DNA of 64,000 nt, taken from NCBI RefSeq assembly GCF_051513965.1, contig NZ_CP195847.1, positions 1,364,001 through 1,428,000 of the forward strand, given 5' to 3'. Shown piece after piece: positions 1 to 12,894 of the stretch. This stretch comes from Paramicrobacterium sp051513965. GTDB lineage: Bacteria; Actinomycetota; Actinomycetes; Actinomycetales; Microbacteriaceae. Positions within the stretch are counted from its first letter, which is position 1, and every line of letters starts with the position of its first letter. Under the pieces are notes generated by a model. The model saw only the letters and a list, made by a program, of their open reading frames with translations, did no database searches and was not told the DNA's origin. A program made the translations under genes and the position numbers.

Positions 1-348
1 CGGCGTGAACGGTTTCACGACGTACGCGAGGGCTCCCGCTTCAGAGGCGCGCTCGACGAGATCCTTCTGGCTGAACGCTGTCAGCAGGACGACGGGAGCG
101 ATCTGCGCCTTGCTCAGTCGCTCGGCGGCGGAGATGCCGTCGAGCTTGGGCATCTTTACGTCCATCACGACAAGATCGGGGCGAAGCTCGGTGGCCAGAG
201 CCACAGCAGTTTCGCCGTCCCCGGCCTCCCCCACGACCTCGAAGCCGTTGTCTCGGAGAATCTCGACGATGTCGAGGCGGATCAGTGATTCATCCTCGGC
301 GACGACGACGCGTCGAGGAGCGTTTGGTGTTGTCTCTTGCTCAGTCAC
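1..348 (-). CDS. pdtaR: Response regulator receiver, probably PdtaR-type (partial, C-terminus off window)
   Basis: Only the first 116 residues are present; the frame runs off the left edge. They form a CheY-like receiver domain: acidic pair E18-D19 in AEDES, phospho-acceptor D63 in VMDVKMP, T90 in LLTAF and the conserved K112 in VVKPF. The start is GTG at 346-348. In actinobacteria a receiver next to pyk is usually the ANTAR-family antiterminator PdtaR (Rv1626-like), which binds nascent RNA through a C-terminal ANTAR domain. That domain would lie outside the window, so receiver identity is seen and PdtaR identity is inferred from context. It is divergent from the adjacent tRNA-Leu gene. Confidence 0.8.
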   Translation of the reverse strand, partial: MTEQETTPNAPRRVVVAEDESLIRLDIVEILRDNGFEVVGEAGDGETAVALATELRPDLVVMDVKMPKLDGISAAERLSKAQIAPVVLLTAFSQKDLVERASEAGALAYVVKPFTP

Positions 349-364
349 CCTAGAATCCTACGAT
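337..364 (+). promoter_or_regulatory. Putative promoter of tRNA-Leu
   Basis: A TTGCTC hexamer (337-342) and a TACGAT hexamer (359-364) are separated by 16 bases, 21 bases before the tRNA. It overlaps the first codons of the divergent response regulator gene. It is called by eye only. Confidence 0.4.
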
Positions 365-385
365 AACCTTGTTCAGGTTGTGTGA

Positions 386-468
386 GCCGGTGTGGCGGAA
401 TGGCAGACGCGGAGCACTCAAAATGCTTTGCCTTCACAGGCGTGTGGGTTCGAGTCCCACCACCGGCA
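386..468 (+). tRNA. tRNA-Leu (anticodon CAA)
   Basis: The acceptor stem GCCGGTG (386-392) pairs with CACCGGC (461-467), with discriminator A468. The anticodon stem GAGCA/TGCTT closes the loop CTCAAAA, giving anticodon CAA (reads UUG). The long variable arm typical of class II tRNA-Leu precedes a T arm containing GGTTCGAGTCC. The CCA end is not encoded. A hairpin follows directly at 475. Confidence 0.96.
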
Positions 469-474
469 CCGACT

Positions 475-509
475 GAATGCCGCGGAATCCTTGGGTTTCC
501 GCGGCATTC
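475..509 (+). terminator. Hairpin downstream of tRNA-Leu
   Basis: Perfect 13-bp arms (475-487 and 497-509) surround a 9-base loop and are followed by TCTCTGTATTC. The position right after the tRNA suggests an intrinsic terminator or 3' processing barrier, though the U tract is weak. Confidence 0.6.
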
Positions 510-518
510 TCTGTATTC

Positions 519-563
519 ACGAGAGAGGGTGGTTACGCCGCTGGCGTAACCACCCTCTCTCGT
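519..563. terminator. 45-bp palindrome between tRNA-Leu and pyk
   Basis: Perfect 21-bp arms (519-539 and 543-563) are separated by only three bases. They lie between the plus-strand tRNA-Leu and the minus-strand end of pyk (598), where a bidirectional terminator is expected. On the plus strand it is followed by GAATTTTC. Terminator function is inferred from symmetry and convergent position. Confidence 0.65.
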
Positions 564-597
564 CGAATTTTCGCTGAGATCCGAGCTCTGACCCGGT

Positions 598-2052
598 CTA
601 CTGCTTCTTCCGGAGCGCGTATGCAGGCGCAACGCCCTCGTGGGCATCCCCCATCTGGTGAACGCGGACGTCGTTCGTTGAACCCGAGATTCCGGGAGGA
701 GAACCGGAGATCACGACGACCTTCTCGCCCTGCTCTGCGAGTCCGCCGGAGAGCAGAACGTCGTCGACCTGCCCGAACATCTCGTCCGTGTGCGTCACAC
801 GGTCGACGAGATAGGACTCGATCCCCCAGTTCAGCTGCATGCGACGACGGATCTCTTCGTTCGGAGTGAAGCCGATGACCGGAATCTTGGTGCGGAGTCG
901 AGACATCCGCCGCACGGAGTCGCCCGATTCGGTGAAGACGCAGAGATAGCGGGCGTCGACGAAGTCCGCGACCTCTGACGCAGCGAGAGTGAGCGCGCCG
1001 CCCTGCGTGCGCGGTTTCGTCCCAAGCGGAGCGATGCGCTCAAGTCCGTGCTCTTCAGTCGAGGCGACGATCTTCGCCATGGTCTGAACGGTGATCTCCG
1101 GATACTCGCCGACACTGGTCTCGCCGCTGAGCATGACCGCGTCCGCGCCGTCCAGGATCGCGTTGGCGACATCGGAGGTCTCCGCGCGAGTCGGAACAGG
1201 GCTCGAGATCATCGACTCGAGCATCTGCGTCGCGACGATGACCGGCTTGGCCATGCGGCGGCACTGCTCGATCGCGCGCTTCTGCACGAGCGGCACCGCC
1301 TCGAGCGGCAGCTCGACACCCAGGTCTCCACGAGCGACCATGATGCCGTCGAACGCGTCAATGATCTCGTCGAGAGCGTCGACGGCCTGGGGCTTCTCGA
1401 TCTTCGCGATGACGGGGAGACGGATGCCTTCTTCATCCATGATCTCGTGAACGCGGCTGATGTCGGCCGCATTTCGGACGAACGAGAGCGCGATGAAGTC
1501 GGCACCGAGCTTGAGGCCCCAGCGCAGGTCCGCTTCGTCTTTCTCAGAGAGTGCGGGAACGCTGACTGCGACGCCCGGCAGATTGATGCCCTTGTTGTTG
1601 GACACTGGCCCGCCGACGACGACCTCGGTCTTGACACGTACACCGTCGGTCTCAAGGACACGAACACGGACCTTGCCGTCGTCGATGAGGAGGAAGTCAC
1701 CCGGGGCGACATCGTGAGGCAGACCCTTGAACGTCGTACCGCAGATGTCCTTGTTGCCGACGATGTCTTCGGTGGTGATCGTGAAGATGTCACCCTCGGC
1801 GAGCTCGTACGGGCCGTCCTCGAAGGTGCCGAGGCGGATCTTCGGACCCTGAAGGTCCACAAGCACTGCGATCGGCTTGCCCGCGTCTGCAGCGGCCTTG
1901 CGGACGTTCGCGTAGACGCCCTCGTGCACGTCGTAGCTGCCGTGGCTCAGGTTCATCCGGGCTACGTTGACGCCGGCGTCGATGAGCGCGCGTATCTTCT
2001 CGTAGCTGGATGTCGCCGGCCCAAGCGTCGCGACGATCTTTGCTCGTCTCAT
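598..2052 (-). CDS. pyk: Pyruvate kinase
   Basis: Converts phosphoenolpyruvate and ADP to pyruvate and ATP, the last step of glycolysis, in the cytosol. The 484-residue length is normal. Visible family motifs are the N-terminal KIVATLGPAT, MNLSHG (substrate site), IAKIEKPQAV with the catalytic lysine, the MVARGDLGVE metal-binding stretch and ATQMLESMI. The C-terminal domain (about 350-480) contains the allosteric region. ATG at 2050-2052. It is the last gene of a long minus-strand run, 78 bases after gltD, and ends against the palindrome at 519-563. Confidence 0.97.
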   Translation of the reverse strand: MRRAKIVATLGPATSSYEKIRALIDAGVNVARMNLSHGSYDVHEGVYANVRKAAADAGKPIAVLVDLQGPKIRLGTFEDGPYELAEGDIFTITTEDIVGNKDICGTTFKGLPHDVAPGDFLLIDDGKVRVRVLETDGVRVKTEVVVGGPVSNNKGINLPGVAVSVPALSEKDEADLRWGLKLGADFIALSFVRNAADISRVHEIMDEEGIRLPVIAKIEKPQAVDALDEIIDAFDGIMVARGDLGVELPLEAVPLVQKRAIEQCRRMAKPVIVATQMLESMISSPVPTRAETSDVANAILDGADAVMLSGETSVGEYPEITVQTMAKIVASTEEHGLERIAPLGTKPRTQGGALTLAASEVADFVDARYLCVFTESGDSVRRMSRLRTKIPVIGFTPNEEIRRRMQLNWGIESYLVDRVTHTDEMFGQVDDVLLSGGLAEQGEKVVVISGSPPGISGSTNDVRVHQMGDAHEGVAPAYALRKKQ

Positions 2053-2130
2053 GTATGAATAACTCCATGTCCTGCGCAGGGGGAGTGCGCTGGTTCGTGT
2101 CTGTCAGCCGCTCCCACCGAGGGTTCGGCC

Positions 2131-3580
2131 TCAGAGCGAGATCGCGCGGTCGGTCGGTTTGACCGGCCAGGGCAATTCGCTCTCCCCTTCAAGATACCGG
2201 TCTACGGCCGAGGCTGCAGAACGACCTTCGGCGATCGCCCACACGATGAGCGACTGTCCGCGACCGGCATCTCCCGCGACGAAGAGTCCAGGCAGCTTTG
2301 TCTGATAGCTGTCGTCGCGCGCGAGCGTCGATCTCGACGTGATATCGAGGCCGAGCTGCGCCGCTTCCGTAGCCGTTTCGGGACCGGTGAACCCGAGCGC
2401 GAGCAGAACGAGGTCAGCAGGAATCTCACGCTCGGTTCCCGCCTTCGGAACCCGCTGCCCATCGAGATACTCGGTTTCGGCGATGCGAAGCGCCCGGACG
2501 TTTCCCGCGTCGTCAGCGAGGAACTCCACGGTCGACACGAGGAACTCTCGCTCGCCGCCCTCTTCGTGCGACGTCTGGATTTCGAAGACGGTCGGCGTCA
2601 TGGGCCACGGCTGGTGCCCGGGGCGATCCGTCGACGGCATCCGGCCGATCGCGAGATTGGTCACCGACGCCGCGCCCTGGCGGTGCGCCGTGCCGATGCA
2701 GTCGGACCCGGTGTCGCCCCCGCCGAGAACGATCACATGCTTGCCCTCTGCGGAGATGCGGTTCTCGACGTCGTCTCCGGCGACGCTTCGATTCGCGCCG
2801 ACCAGATATTCCATGGCGAAATGGATGCCGTCCAGCTGCCGTCCGGGAATGGGCAGGTCTCTCGGGACGGGAGTTCCTGTCGCCACGATCACTGCGTCGA
2901 AGCGCGCACGAAGGTCTTCCCAGCTGATATCCGCTCCGACGTTCACCCCCGCACGGAATCGGGTGCCTTCTTCGCGCATCTGCTTCAGCCGCTTCTCGAG
3001 CACCGACTTCTCGAGTTTGAAGTCGGGGATGCCGTAGCGCAGAAGCCCGCCGATTCGGTCGTCGCGCTCGTACACGGCGACGGTGTGGCCCGCGCGGGTG
3101 AGTTGCTGTGCCGCAGCGAGCCCGGCGGGGCCCGACCCGACGACGGCCACGGTCTTGCCGGTGAGACGTTCGGGCGGCATCGCGTCGACCCAGCCGTTGT
3201 CGAAAGCCTGGTCGGCGACCGATTGCTCGATGCGCTTGATGGTCACCGCTGGCTGGCTGATGCCGAGGACGCACGCGCTCTCGCACGGGGCGGGGCACAG
3301 CCGTCCCGTCAGTTCGGGGAAGTTGTTCGTCGCGTGAAGGCGCTCAGATGCGGCTCGGCCGTCGTCGCGCCAGGTCAGATCGTTCCATTCCGGAATGAGA
3401 TTGCCGAGCGGGCAGCCCTGGTGGCAGAACGGCACGCCGCAGTCCATGCAGCGTCCGGCTTGGCGATGCAGTTGGTCGTGGTCCTGACGCTCGTACACCT
3501 CTTTCCAGTCCATGATTCGAACGGGAACCGGACGGCGCGGCGGAAGCTCCCGCTCGGGCGTGGTCAGGAATCCGCGTGGA

Positions 3581-3588
<8 letters not shown>
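2131..3588 (-). CDS. gltD: Glutamate synthase small (beta) subunit
   Basis: The NADPH-oxidising subunit of glutamate synthase passes electrons to GltB. It is 485 residues. The N-terminal part carries two cysteine groups, CMDCGVPFCHQGC and CPAPCESACVLG, which bind 4Fe-4S clusters. They are followed by the FAD motif GSGPAGLAAAQQL and the NADPH motif GGGDTGSDC, and by a C-terminal FAD stretch GLFVAGDAGRGQSLIVWA. The ATG at 3586-3588 lies inside the end of gltB (8-base overlap), so the subunits are probably made in coupled fashion. Confidence 0.97.
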
Positions 3589-8158
<4,570 letters not shown>

Positions 8159-8185
8159 GCCAGACGCTGCCCTCTGTCGAAGTGA

Positions 8186-8242
8186 GGACGGGGCAATGCT
8201 GGCCCGTCCGGGTGATGATCGCCTTTCGGCGTCTCACAACCC
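8186..8242 (-). promoter_or_regulatory. Structured leader of gltB (two adjacent hairpins)
   Basis: Read on the minus strand, the gap between lgt and gltB holds two back-to-back stem-loops. The first (8242 to 8210) is a long stem, GGGTTGTGA against TCATCACCC with one mismatch, capped by CGCC-GAAA-GGCG with a GNRA tetraloop. The second (8209 to 8186) pairs GGACGGG with CCCGTCC. No U tract follows. The structures are seen by eye; a role in gltB regulation is inference. Confidence 0.45.
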
Positions 8243-8270
8243 AGACGAGGATGAGCGCTGGGCTATGGGA

Positions 8271-9233
8271 TCACGAACCCTGTGCGCTTGTGGCGGGTTC
8301 GTCCCGGCGCTCTGCTCCTTCAGCATCCTCGCTGAGATCGACGTAGATCGAATCCGGGGAATCAGAATTTAACTCCCCGTCTGTTTCGGTTGTGTTACGT
8401 CCGGGTCGGTAGGGGCTGGGTTCCAGGCCGGGGTGTCGAGACTTCTGCACGAAGAAGATCACGATACCGAGGATCACCGCGATCAGAGCCGCCCACACGT
8501 TGGTGCGGAGCCCGAGGAAGACCTCGCTCGGGTCAATGCGAATGGATTCCCACACGACGCGGCCAGCGCCGTACCAGATGAGATACAGAGCGAACTGACG
8601 CCCCCACTGCAGAGTCAGCTTGTGGCCGAGCCAGACGATGACAGCTGCTCCGAGAAGATTCCAGATGACTTCGTAGAGGAACGTGGGGTGGAAGAGCGTC
8701 CCCGCGGGCAGACCGACCGGGTAAGCCGGATTCGACGACTCGATCTCGAGTCCCCACGGCAGATCGGTCGGAATTCCGTACAGCTCGTGGTTGAACCAGT
8801 TGCCGAAGCGACCGAACGCCTGGGCGACGAGCAGACCAGGAGCGAGAGCATCGGCGAAGGTCGAGAACCGCAGGCCGATGACGCGGCATCCGATCCACGC
8901 GCCGATTCCGCCTCCGATCAGTGCACCGAAGATGGCGATTCCGCCCTCCCAGATGTAGAGCGTTCGCAGCAGATCCGCGCCCGGGTAGAAGTAATCGTCC
9001 CAGTGCGTGAGAACGTGGAAGATTCGCGCACCGACGATGCCGAACGGCACAGCCCACAGTAGAAGATCGATGACGATACCGGGCTCGGCACCGCGCTGTG
9101 TGAGGCGCCTGTTCGTGATCACTGCTGCCGCGATGATCCCGATGAGGATGCAGAGCGCGTAGAAGTGAATCGTGAAGGGCCCGAGCTGGAAAGAGCTGAT
9201 GTCAGGGCTCGGAATGCTGAGCGGAAGGGTCAC
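8271..9233 (-). CDS. lgt: Phosphatidylglycerol--prolipoprotein diacylglyceryl transferase
   Basis: Attaches diacylglycerol to the lipobox cysteine of prolipoproteins; a polytopic membrane enzyme. It has 320 residues. The Lgt signature appears as GRFGNWFNHELYG around residue 140-152, and HFYALCILIG near residue 23 matches the conserved N-terminal YG/YA segment. There are about seven hydrophobic helices. The last 45 residues form a polar, acidic cytoplasmic tail, common in actinobacterial Lgt. GTG at 9231-9233. It sits 11 bases after trpA, as in many actinobacteria. Confidence 0.96.
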   Translation of the reverse strand: MTLPLSIPSPDISSFQLGPFTIHFYALCILIGIIAAAVITNRRLTQRGAEPGIVIDLLLWAVPFGIVGARIFHVLTHWDDYFYPGADLLRTLYIWEGGIAIFGALIGGGIGAWIGCRVIGLRFSTFADALAPGLLVAQAFGRFGNWFNHELYGIPTDLPWGLEIESSNPAYPVGLPAGTLFHPTFLYEVIWNLLGAAVIVWLGHKLTLQWGRQFALYLIWYGAGRVVWESIRIDPSEVFLGLRTNVWAALIAVILGIVIFFVQKSRHPGLEPSPYRPGRNTTETDGELNSDSPDSIYVDLSEDAEGAERRDEPATSAQGS

Positions 9234-9244
9234 CGGTGTGCCTT

Positions 9245-10039
9245 TCAGATCGTTTGCGTGCGCGAGGTTCCCGTGGCGAGGTCAGCGGCGAGGGCACCGA
9301 CGGACTCGACACCGCCGTTCCCCAGCGCAGCGACGAGAGCGGATCCGACGATCGCTCCGTCCGCGTACTCAAGGACCTCTCTGACCTGCTCGGCAGTGGA
9401 GATGCCGAGACCGACGCAGGCGTTGTCGACGCCAGCGTCGCGAAGTCGGGAGACGAGTGTGCGAGCAGCCGTGTCGATATCCGCTCGCGCTCCCGTGATG
9501 CCCATCGTCGACACCGCGTAGACGAAGCCCCTGCTGGACTCGACCGCCTGTGCGATCCGTGCGTCACTGGACGACGGTGCGGCGAGGAAGACTCGATCGA
9601 GGCCTGTTCTCTCCGAGGCGGCGATCCACGCTGCACCCTCGTCAGGAATCAGATCGGGCGTGATGAGGCCGGCCCCGCCCGCAGCGACGAGATCGTCTGC
9701 GAAGCGCTCGACGCCGTACTGCACGACGGGGTTCCAATACGTCATCAGCAGAACGTCGGCATCACAGCTCTCCGTGATGCGGCGAACAGCCTCGAATGCG
9801 TGTCCGAGGCGGAAGCCGTTCGCGAGAGCCTGCTGCGTGGCAGCCTGAATGACGGGGCCGTCCATGACGGGATCCGAGTACGGAACGCCAAGCTCGATGA
9901 CATCCACGCCGTTTCGCGCGATCGCGATGGCTGCATCGATGCTCTGGTCGAACGTCGGGAAGCCGATCGGCAGGTAGCCGATGAGCGAACCGCTGCCCGC
10001 CTCTCTGCGCGCGCTGATCCTCTGCGACACACTCGTCAC
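9245..10039 (-). CDS. trpA: Tryptophan synthase alpha subunit
   Basis: Cleaves indole-3-glycerol phosphate to indole, which is channelled to TrpB. It has 264 residues. The active-site stretch ELGVPYSDPVMDGPVIQ contains the conserved Asp and is preceded by IGYLPIGFP. A C-terminal phosphate-binding region VGLGISTAEQ and GAIVGSALV are present. The GTG start at 10037-10039 overlaps the trpB stop in a GTGA tetranucleotide, indicating translational coupling of the two subunits. Confidence 0.97.
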   Translation of the reverse strand: MTSVSQRISARREAGSGSLIGYLPIGFPTFDQSIDAAIAIARNGVDVIELGVPYSDPVMDGPVIQAATQQALANGFRLGHAFEAVRRITESCDADVLLMTYWNPVVQYGVERFADDLVAAGGAGLITPDLIPDEGAAWIAASERTGLDRVFLAAPSSSDARIAQAVESSRGFVYAVSTMGITGARADIDTAARTLVSRLRDAGVDNACVGLGISTAEQVREVLEYADGAIVGSALVAALGNGGVESVGALAADLATGTSRTQTI

Positions 10040-11247
10040 GATTGCTCTGCTCCCTCGTCGATCAGATCGAAGTATCTTCCGGCGGTCTCCATGTCTTTGT
10101 CTCCGCGACCGGAAAGACTGACCAGGACCGTCGCGTCAGAGCCGAGCTCTCGGCCCAGCTCGATAGCACCGGCGAGAGCGTGCGATGACTCGATCGCGGG
10201 GATGATGCCCTCCGTGCGGCTGAGAAGACGGAGAGCCTCCATCGCCGCTGCGTCTGTGACCGGACGGTACTGTGCACGGCCGATGCTGGAGAGCCATGAA
10301 TGCTCAGGGCCGACGCCGGGATAGTCGAGACCCGCTGAGATCGAATGGGACTCGATCGTCTGCCCGTCGTCGTCTTGCAGCAGGAAGCTGCGGGCGCCGT
10401 GCAGCATCCCGGGGCGTCCTTTGGTGATCGTGGCCGCGTGCCGCTGCGTCTCGACTCCCTCGCCCGCTGCCTCGAATCCATACAGACCGACGTTCTCATC
10501 GTCGAGGAAGGCATGGAAGATCCCCATGGCATTGGATCCTCCGCCGACGCACGCCGCCACAGCGTCAGGGAGCGCCCCCGTGAGCTCCAGAACCTGCTCT
10601 CGGGCTTCCTCTCCGATGACCTTCTGCAGATCCCGGACCATAGCGGGGAACGGATGCGGCCCAGCGACGGTTCCGAAGATGTAGTTGGTCGTCGCCACGT
10701 TGGTCACCCAGTCGCGCATCGCTTCGTTGATGGCGTCTTTCAGCGTGCGGGATCCGGTCTTCACAGCGACAACCTCTGCGCCGAGGAGGCGCATTCTCGC
10801 GACGTTGAGCGCCTGTCGCTCGGTATCGACCTCGCCCATGTAGATGACGCAGTCGAGACCGAACAGGGCGGCCGCGGTCGCTGTTGCGACACCGTGCTGG
10901 CCTGCACCGGTCTCAGCGATCACGCGCGTCTTGCCGACCCGCTTTGTCAGAAGGGCTTGGCCGAGCACGTTGTTGATCTTGTGGGATCCGGTGTGATTGA
11001 GATCTTCGCGCTTCAGAATGATCCGCGCTCCCCCGGCGTGCTCAGCGAACCGCGGAACCTCGGTGATCACCGACGGCCGACCGACGTAGTCGCGAAGCAG
11101 CGCGTCAAGCTCGCGGTGGAACTCAGGGTCGTTCCGCGCCTCATCCCACGCCACGGTGAGCTCATCGAGAGTCGCGATGAGCGATTCGGGGACGTACCGA
11201 CCGCCGAAATCGCCGAAATATGGGCCGGTGTTGTCACGAAGAGACAT
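10036..11247 (-). CDS. trpB: Tryptophan synthase beta subunit
   Basis: PLP enzyme that joins indole and serine to make tryptophan. It has 403 residues. NHTGSHKINN contains the PLP lysine, AETGAGQHGVATA contains the catalytic-site Glu, and the GGGSNA phosphate-binding loop of PLP is present in CVGGGSNAMGIF. ATG at 11245-11247, three bases after the trpC stop. It is the TrpB1 type, the partner of the overlapping trpA. Confidence 0.97.
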   Translation of the reverse strand: MSLRDNTGPYFGDFGGRYVPESLIATLDELTVAWDEARNDPEFHRELDALLRDYVGRPSVITEVPRFAEHAGGARIILKREDLNHTGSHKINNVLGQALLTKRVGKTRVIAETGAGQHGVATATAAALFGLDCVIYMGEVDTERQALNVARMRLLGAEVVAVKTGSRTLKDAINEAMRDWVTNVATTNYIFGTVAGPHPFPAMVRDLQKVIGEEAREQVLELTGALPDAVAACVGGGSNAMGIFHAFLDDENVGLYGFEAAGEGVETQRHAATITKGRPGMLHGARSFLLQDDDGQTIESHSISAGLDYPGVGPEHSWLSSIGRAQYRPVTDAAAMEALRLLSRTEGIIPAIESSHALAGAIELGRELGSDATVLVSLSGRGDKDMETAGRYFDLIDEGAEQS

Positions 11248-11250
11248 GAA

Positions 11251-12030
11251 TCAGACCGCCAAGAAGTCGTGAAGCGTCGAGATGGGATCGTTGGTGACGA
11301 GGGCCTCACCTACGAGTACGACGTCTGCGGACGCCGCACGGTAGTGGGCAACGTCATCTGCGGTGGAGACCGCAGACTCGGCAACTCTGATGACGCCCTC
11401 GGGGTAAAGCGGAGCGAGTCTGCCGAACAGGTTTCGGTCGAGCTCGAAGGTCTTGAGGTTACGCGCGTTGACGCCGACCAGTCGCGCCCCGATGTCAAAG
11501 GAGCGCTTTAACTCGTCTTCGGTGTGGGCCTCGACGAGAGTCGTCATTCCGAGGTCCGTCGCCAGCTGGTATAGCTCGGTGAGCGTCTTCTGATCCAGCG
11601 CAGCGACGATCAGAAGGATGATGTCTGCACCCGCGGCACGAGCCTCGAACAGCTGATACGGCGTCGAGATGAAGTCCTTGCGGAGCACCGGAACGGATAC
11701 GGTGTCGCGCACCGAGGTGAGATCGTCGAGCGAGCCTTTGAACCGTCGGCCTTCGGTGAGCACGCTGATCGCACTCGCACCACCCTGCTCATAGAGGGCA
11801 GCGTGGCGAGAAGGATCGGGAATCTCAGCAAGGTCGCCGCGGGAGGGGCTCGCCCGCTTGACCTCCGCAATGATCTTCACCCGCGCACTCGGCGCGAGAG
11901 CCGCCATCGCATCTCGCGCGGGCAAAGCGGCGGCAGCTGCCGCCTCAGCCTGCGAGAGAGAGATCAGTTCCTGTCGAGCTCGCGCGTCTTCCCGAGCACC
12001 GGCGGTGAGCTCGTCCAGAAGATCCGTCAC
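11251..12030 (-). CDS. trpC: Indole-3-glycerol-phosphate synthase
   Basis: Closes the indole ring from carboxyphenylaminodeoxyribulose phosphate. It has 259 residues and is a single-domain TIM barrel with no TrpF fusion. Family motifs are IAEVKRASPSRGDL, VLRKDFI with the catalytic lysine, GVNARNLKTF and the C-terminal VLVGEALV. GTG at 12028-12030. It follows the HGxxPAAW gene by four bases. No trpF or trpD is in the window; actinobacteria often use the bifunctional isomerase PriA/HisA in place of TrpF. Confidence 0.96.
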   Translation of the reverse strand: MTDLLDELTAGAREDARARQELISLSQAEAAAAAALPARDAMAALAPSARVKIIAEVKRASPSRGDLAEIPDPSRHAALYEQGGASAISVLTEGRRFKGSLDDLTSVRDTVSVPVLRKDFISTPYQLFEARAAGADIILLIVAALDQKTLTELYQLATDLGMTTLVEAHTEDELKRSFDIGARLVGVNARNLKTFELDRNLFGRLAPLYPEGVIRVAESAVSTADDVAHYRAASADVVLVGEALVTNDPISTLHDFLAV

Positions 12031-12034
12031 GTCG

Positions 12035-12265
12035 TCAGTGGCCCTTCGGCTGGTAACGCGGACCGTTGACTCCGAAGCCTGCCTTCTTGAGGATCCAGCC
12101 GACGATCAGGCCGACCACGAGCACGCCGGCAGCGGCGACCACTCCGTACGGCTGGCCGAGGAAGAGCATGACAGTGCCGAGCGCGAACGCGATCAGCATG
12201 ATGATCACGGCAGTCCACGCGGCCGGCGAGTGGCCATGTCCGGGGTCACTGATATCTGGGTTCAC
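12035..12265 (-). CDS. HGxxPAAW family small membrane protein
   Basis: A 76-residue protein with the signature HGHSPAAWTAV at residues 10-20 and two hydrophobic helices (about 16-36 and 41-61). A short basic tail ends the protein. The GTG start at 12263-12265 has an AAGGAG ribosome site ten bases upstream. The family is known only as a conserved actinobacterial membrane protein of the trp cluster and its function is unknown. Here it sits between the Trp-associated membrane protein and trpC, which suggests a link to tryptophan synthesis or transport. Confidence 0.85.
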   Translation of the reverse strand: MNPDISDPGHGHSPAAWTAVIIMLIAFALGTVMLFLGQPYGVVAAAGVLVVGLIVGWILKKAGFGVNGPRYQPKGH

Positions 12266-12306
12266 CTGAACTCCTTCTCTGACGGAAACGTCTTCAAGTC
12301 TAGCTG

Positions 12307-12894
12307 TTAGCTGGTGGGGTCTTCGCCTCGGCTGAGCTCGTCCCAGCTGTCGACGGCATCATGGGCCTGGTCCTGTCGGGATTGCACCGGCGAGTCGAAC
12401 TTGCGACCCGACGTCGGCCACGAGGTGCCTGTGATGATGACCATGAGTCCGAGGAGAGCCAGGATCACTCCTAGGGCGACGGCGACGCCAGGCCAGATCG
12501 TCGCAGTGGCGCTGGCGATCAAGGCGTTCGTGCCCTCCGCTCCCGCGACTCCGGTCACCTCTGTGACGGTCTTCGCGCTCGCGCCAGCGGGGTCAGCGAG
12601 TGCGAGGATGCCGGAGAGAACGACGCTCGCACCGATGAGGATCTCCAGGACTCCGAAGATCACTCGCAGGATGCGTCCGGCGATACCGAGAGCCCCGCCG
12701 AGGGCGAGCCCCGCAAGTCCGAGAGCGGCCACCGCCGGCCCGGCGGACTCTCCGGGAACGTCGATGGTTGAACCGGCGTGCGTTCCCTGCGTGAGTGCGA
12801 TTGCGAACCAGGGCTGAGTCCAGGTCAGTAGCGCTCCACCGCTCGCGGCGAGAGTCAGGACGATCGCGAGCATCTTCAGGCGTTTGCCGTTCAT
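12307..12894 (-). CDS. Trp biosynthesis-associated membrane protein
   Basis: A 195-residue membrane protein of the family found next to trpE and trpC in actinobacteria (Trp_oprn_chp type). The first helix (about 8-28) is followed by the characteristic WTQPWF. Further helices lie near 50-68, 74-96 and 132-155, and a polar C-terminal tail of about 35 residues follows. The ATG at 12892-12894 overlaps the trpE stop as ATGA; the frame is open further upstream inside trpE, but this coupled start fits the family. No biochemical function is known to me. Confidence 0.88.
   Translation of the reverse strand: MNGKRLKMLAIVLTLAASGGALLTWTQPWFAIALTQGTHAGSTIDVPGESAGPAVAALGLAGLALGGALGIAGRILRVIFGVLEILIGASVVLSGILALADPAGASAKTVTEVTGVAGAEGTNALIASATATIWPGVAVALGVILALLGLMVIITGTSWPTSGRKFDSPVQSRQDQAHDAVDSWDELSRGEDPTS

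Noticed and set aside
1048..2058. Plus-strand open frame of 336 codons opposite pyk
   Set aside because: It is antisense to well-conserved pyruvate kinase motifs and has no recognisable protein features.
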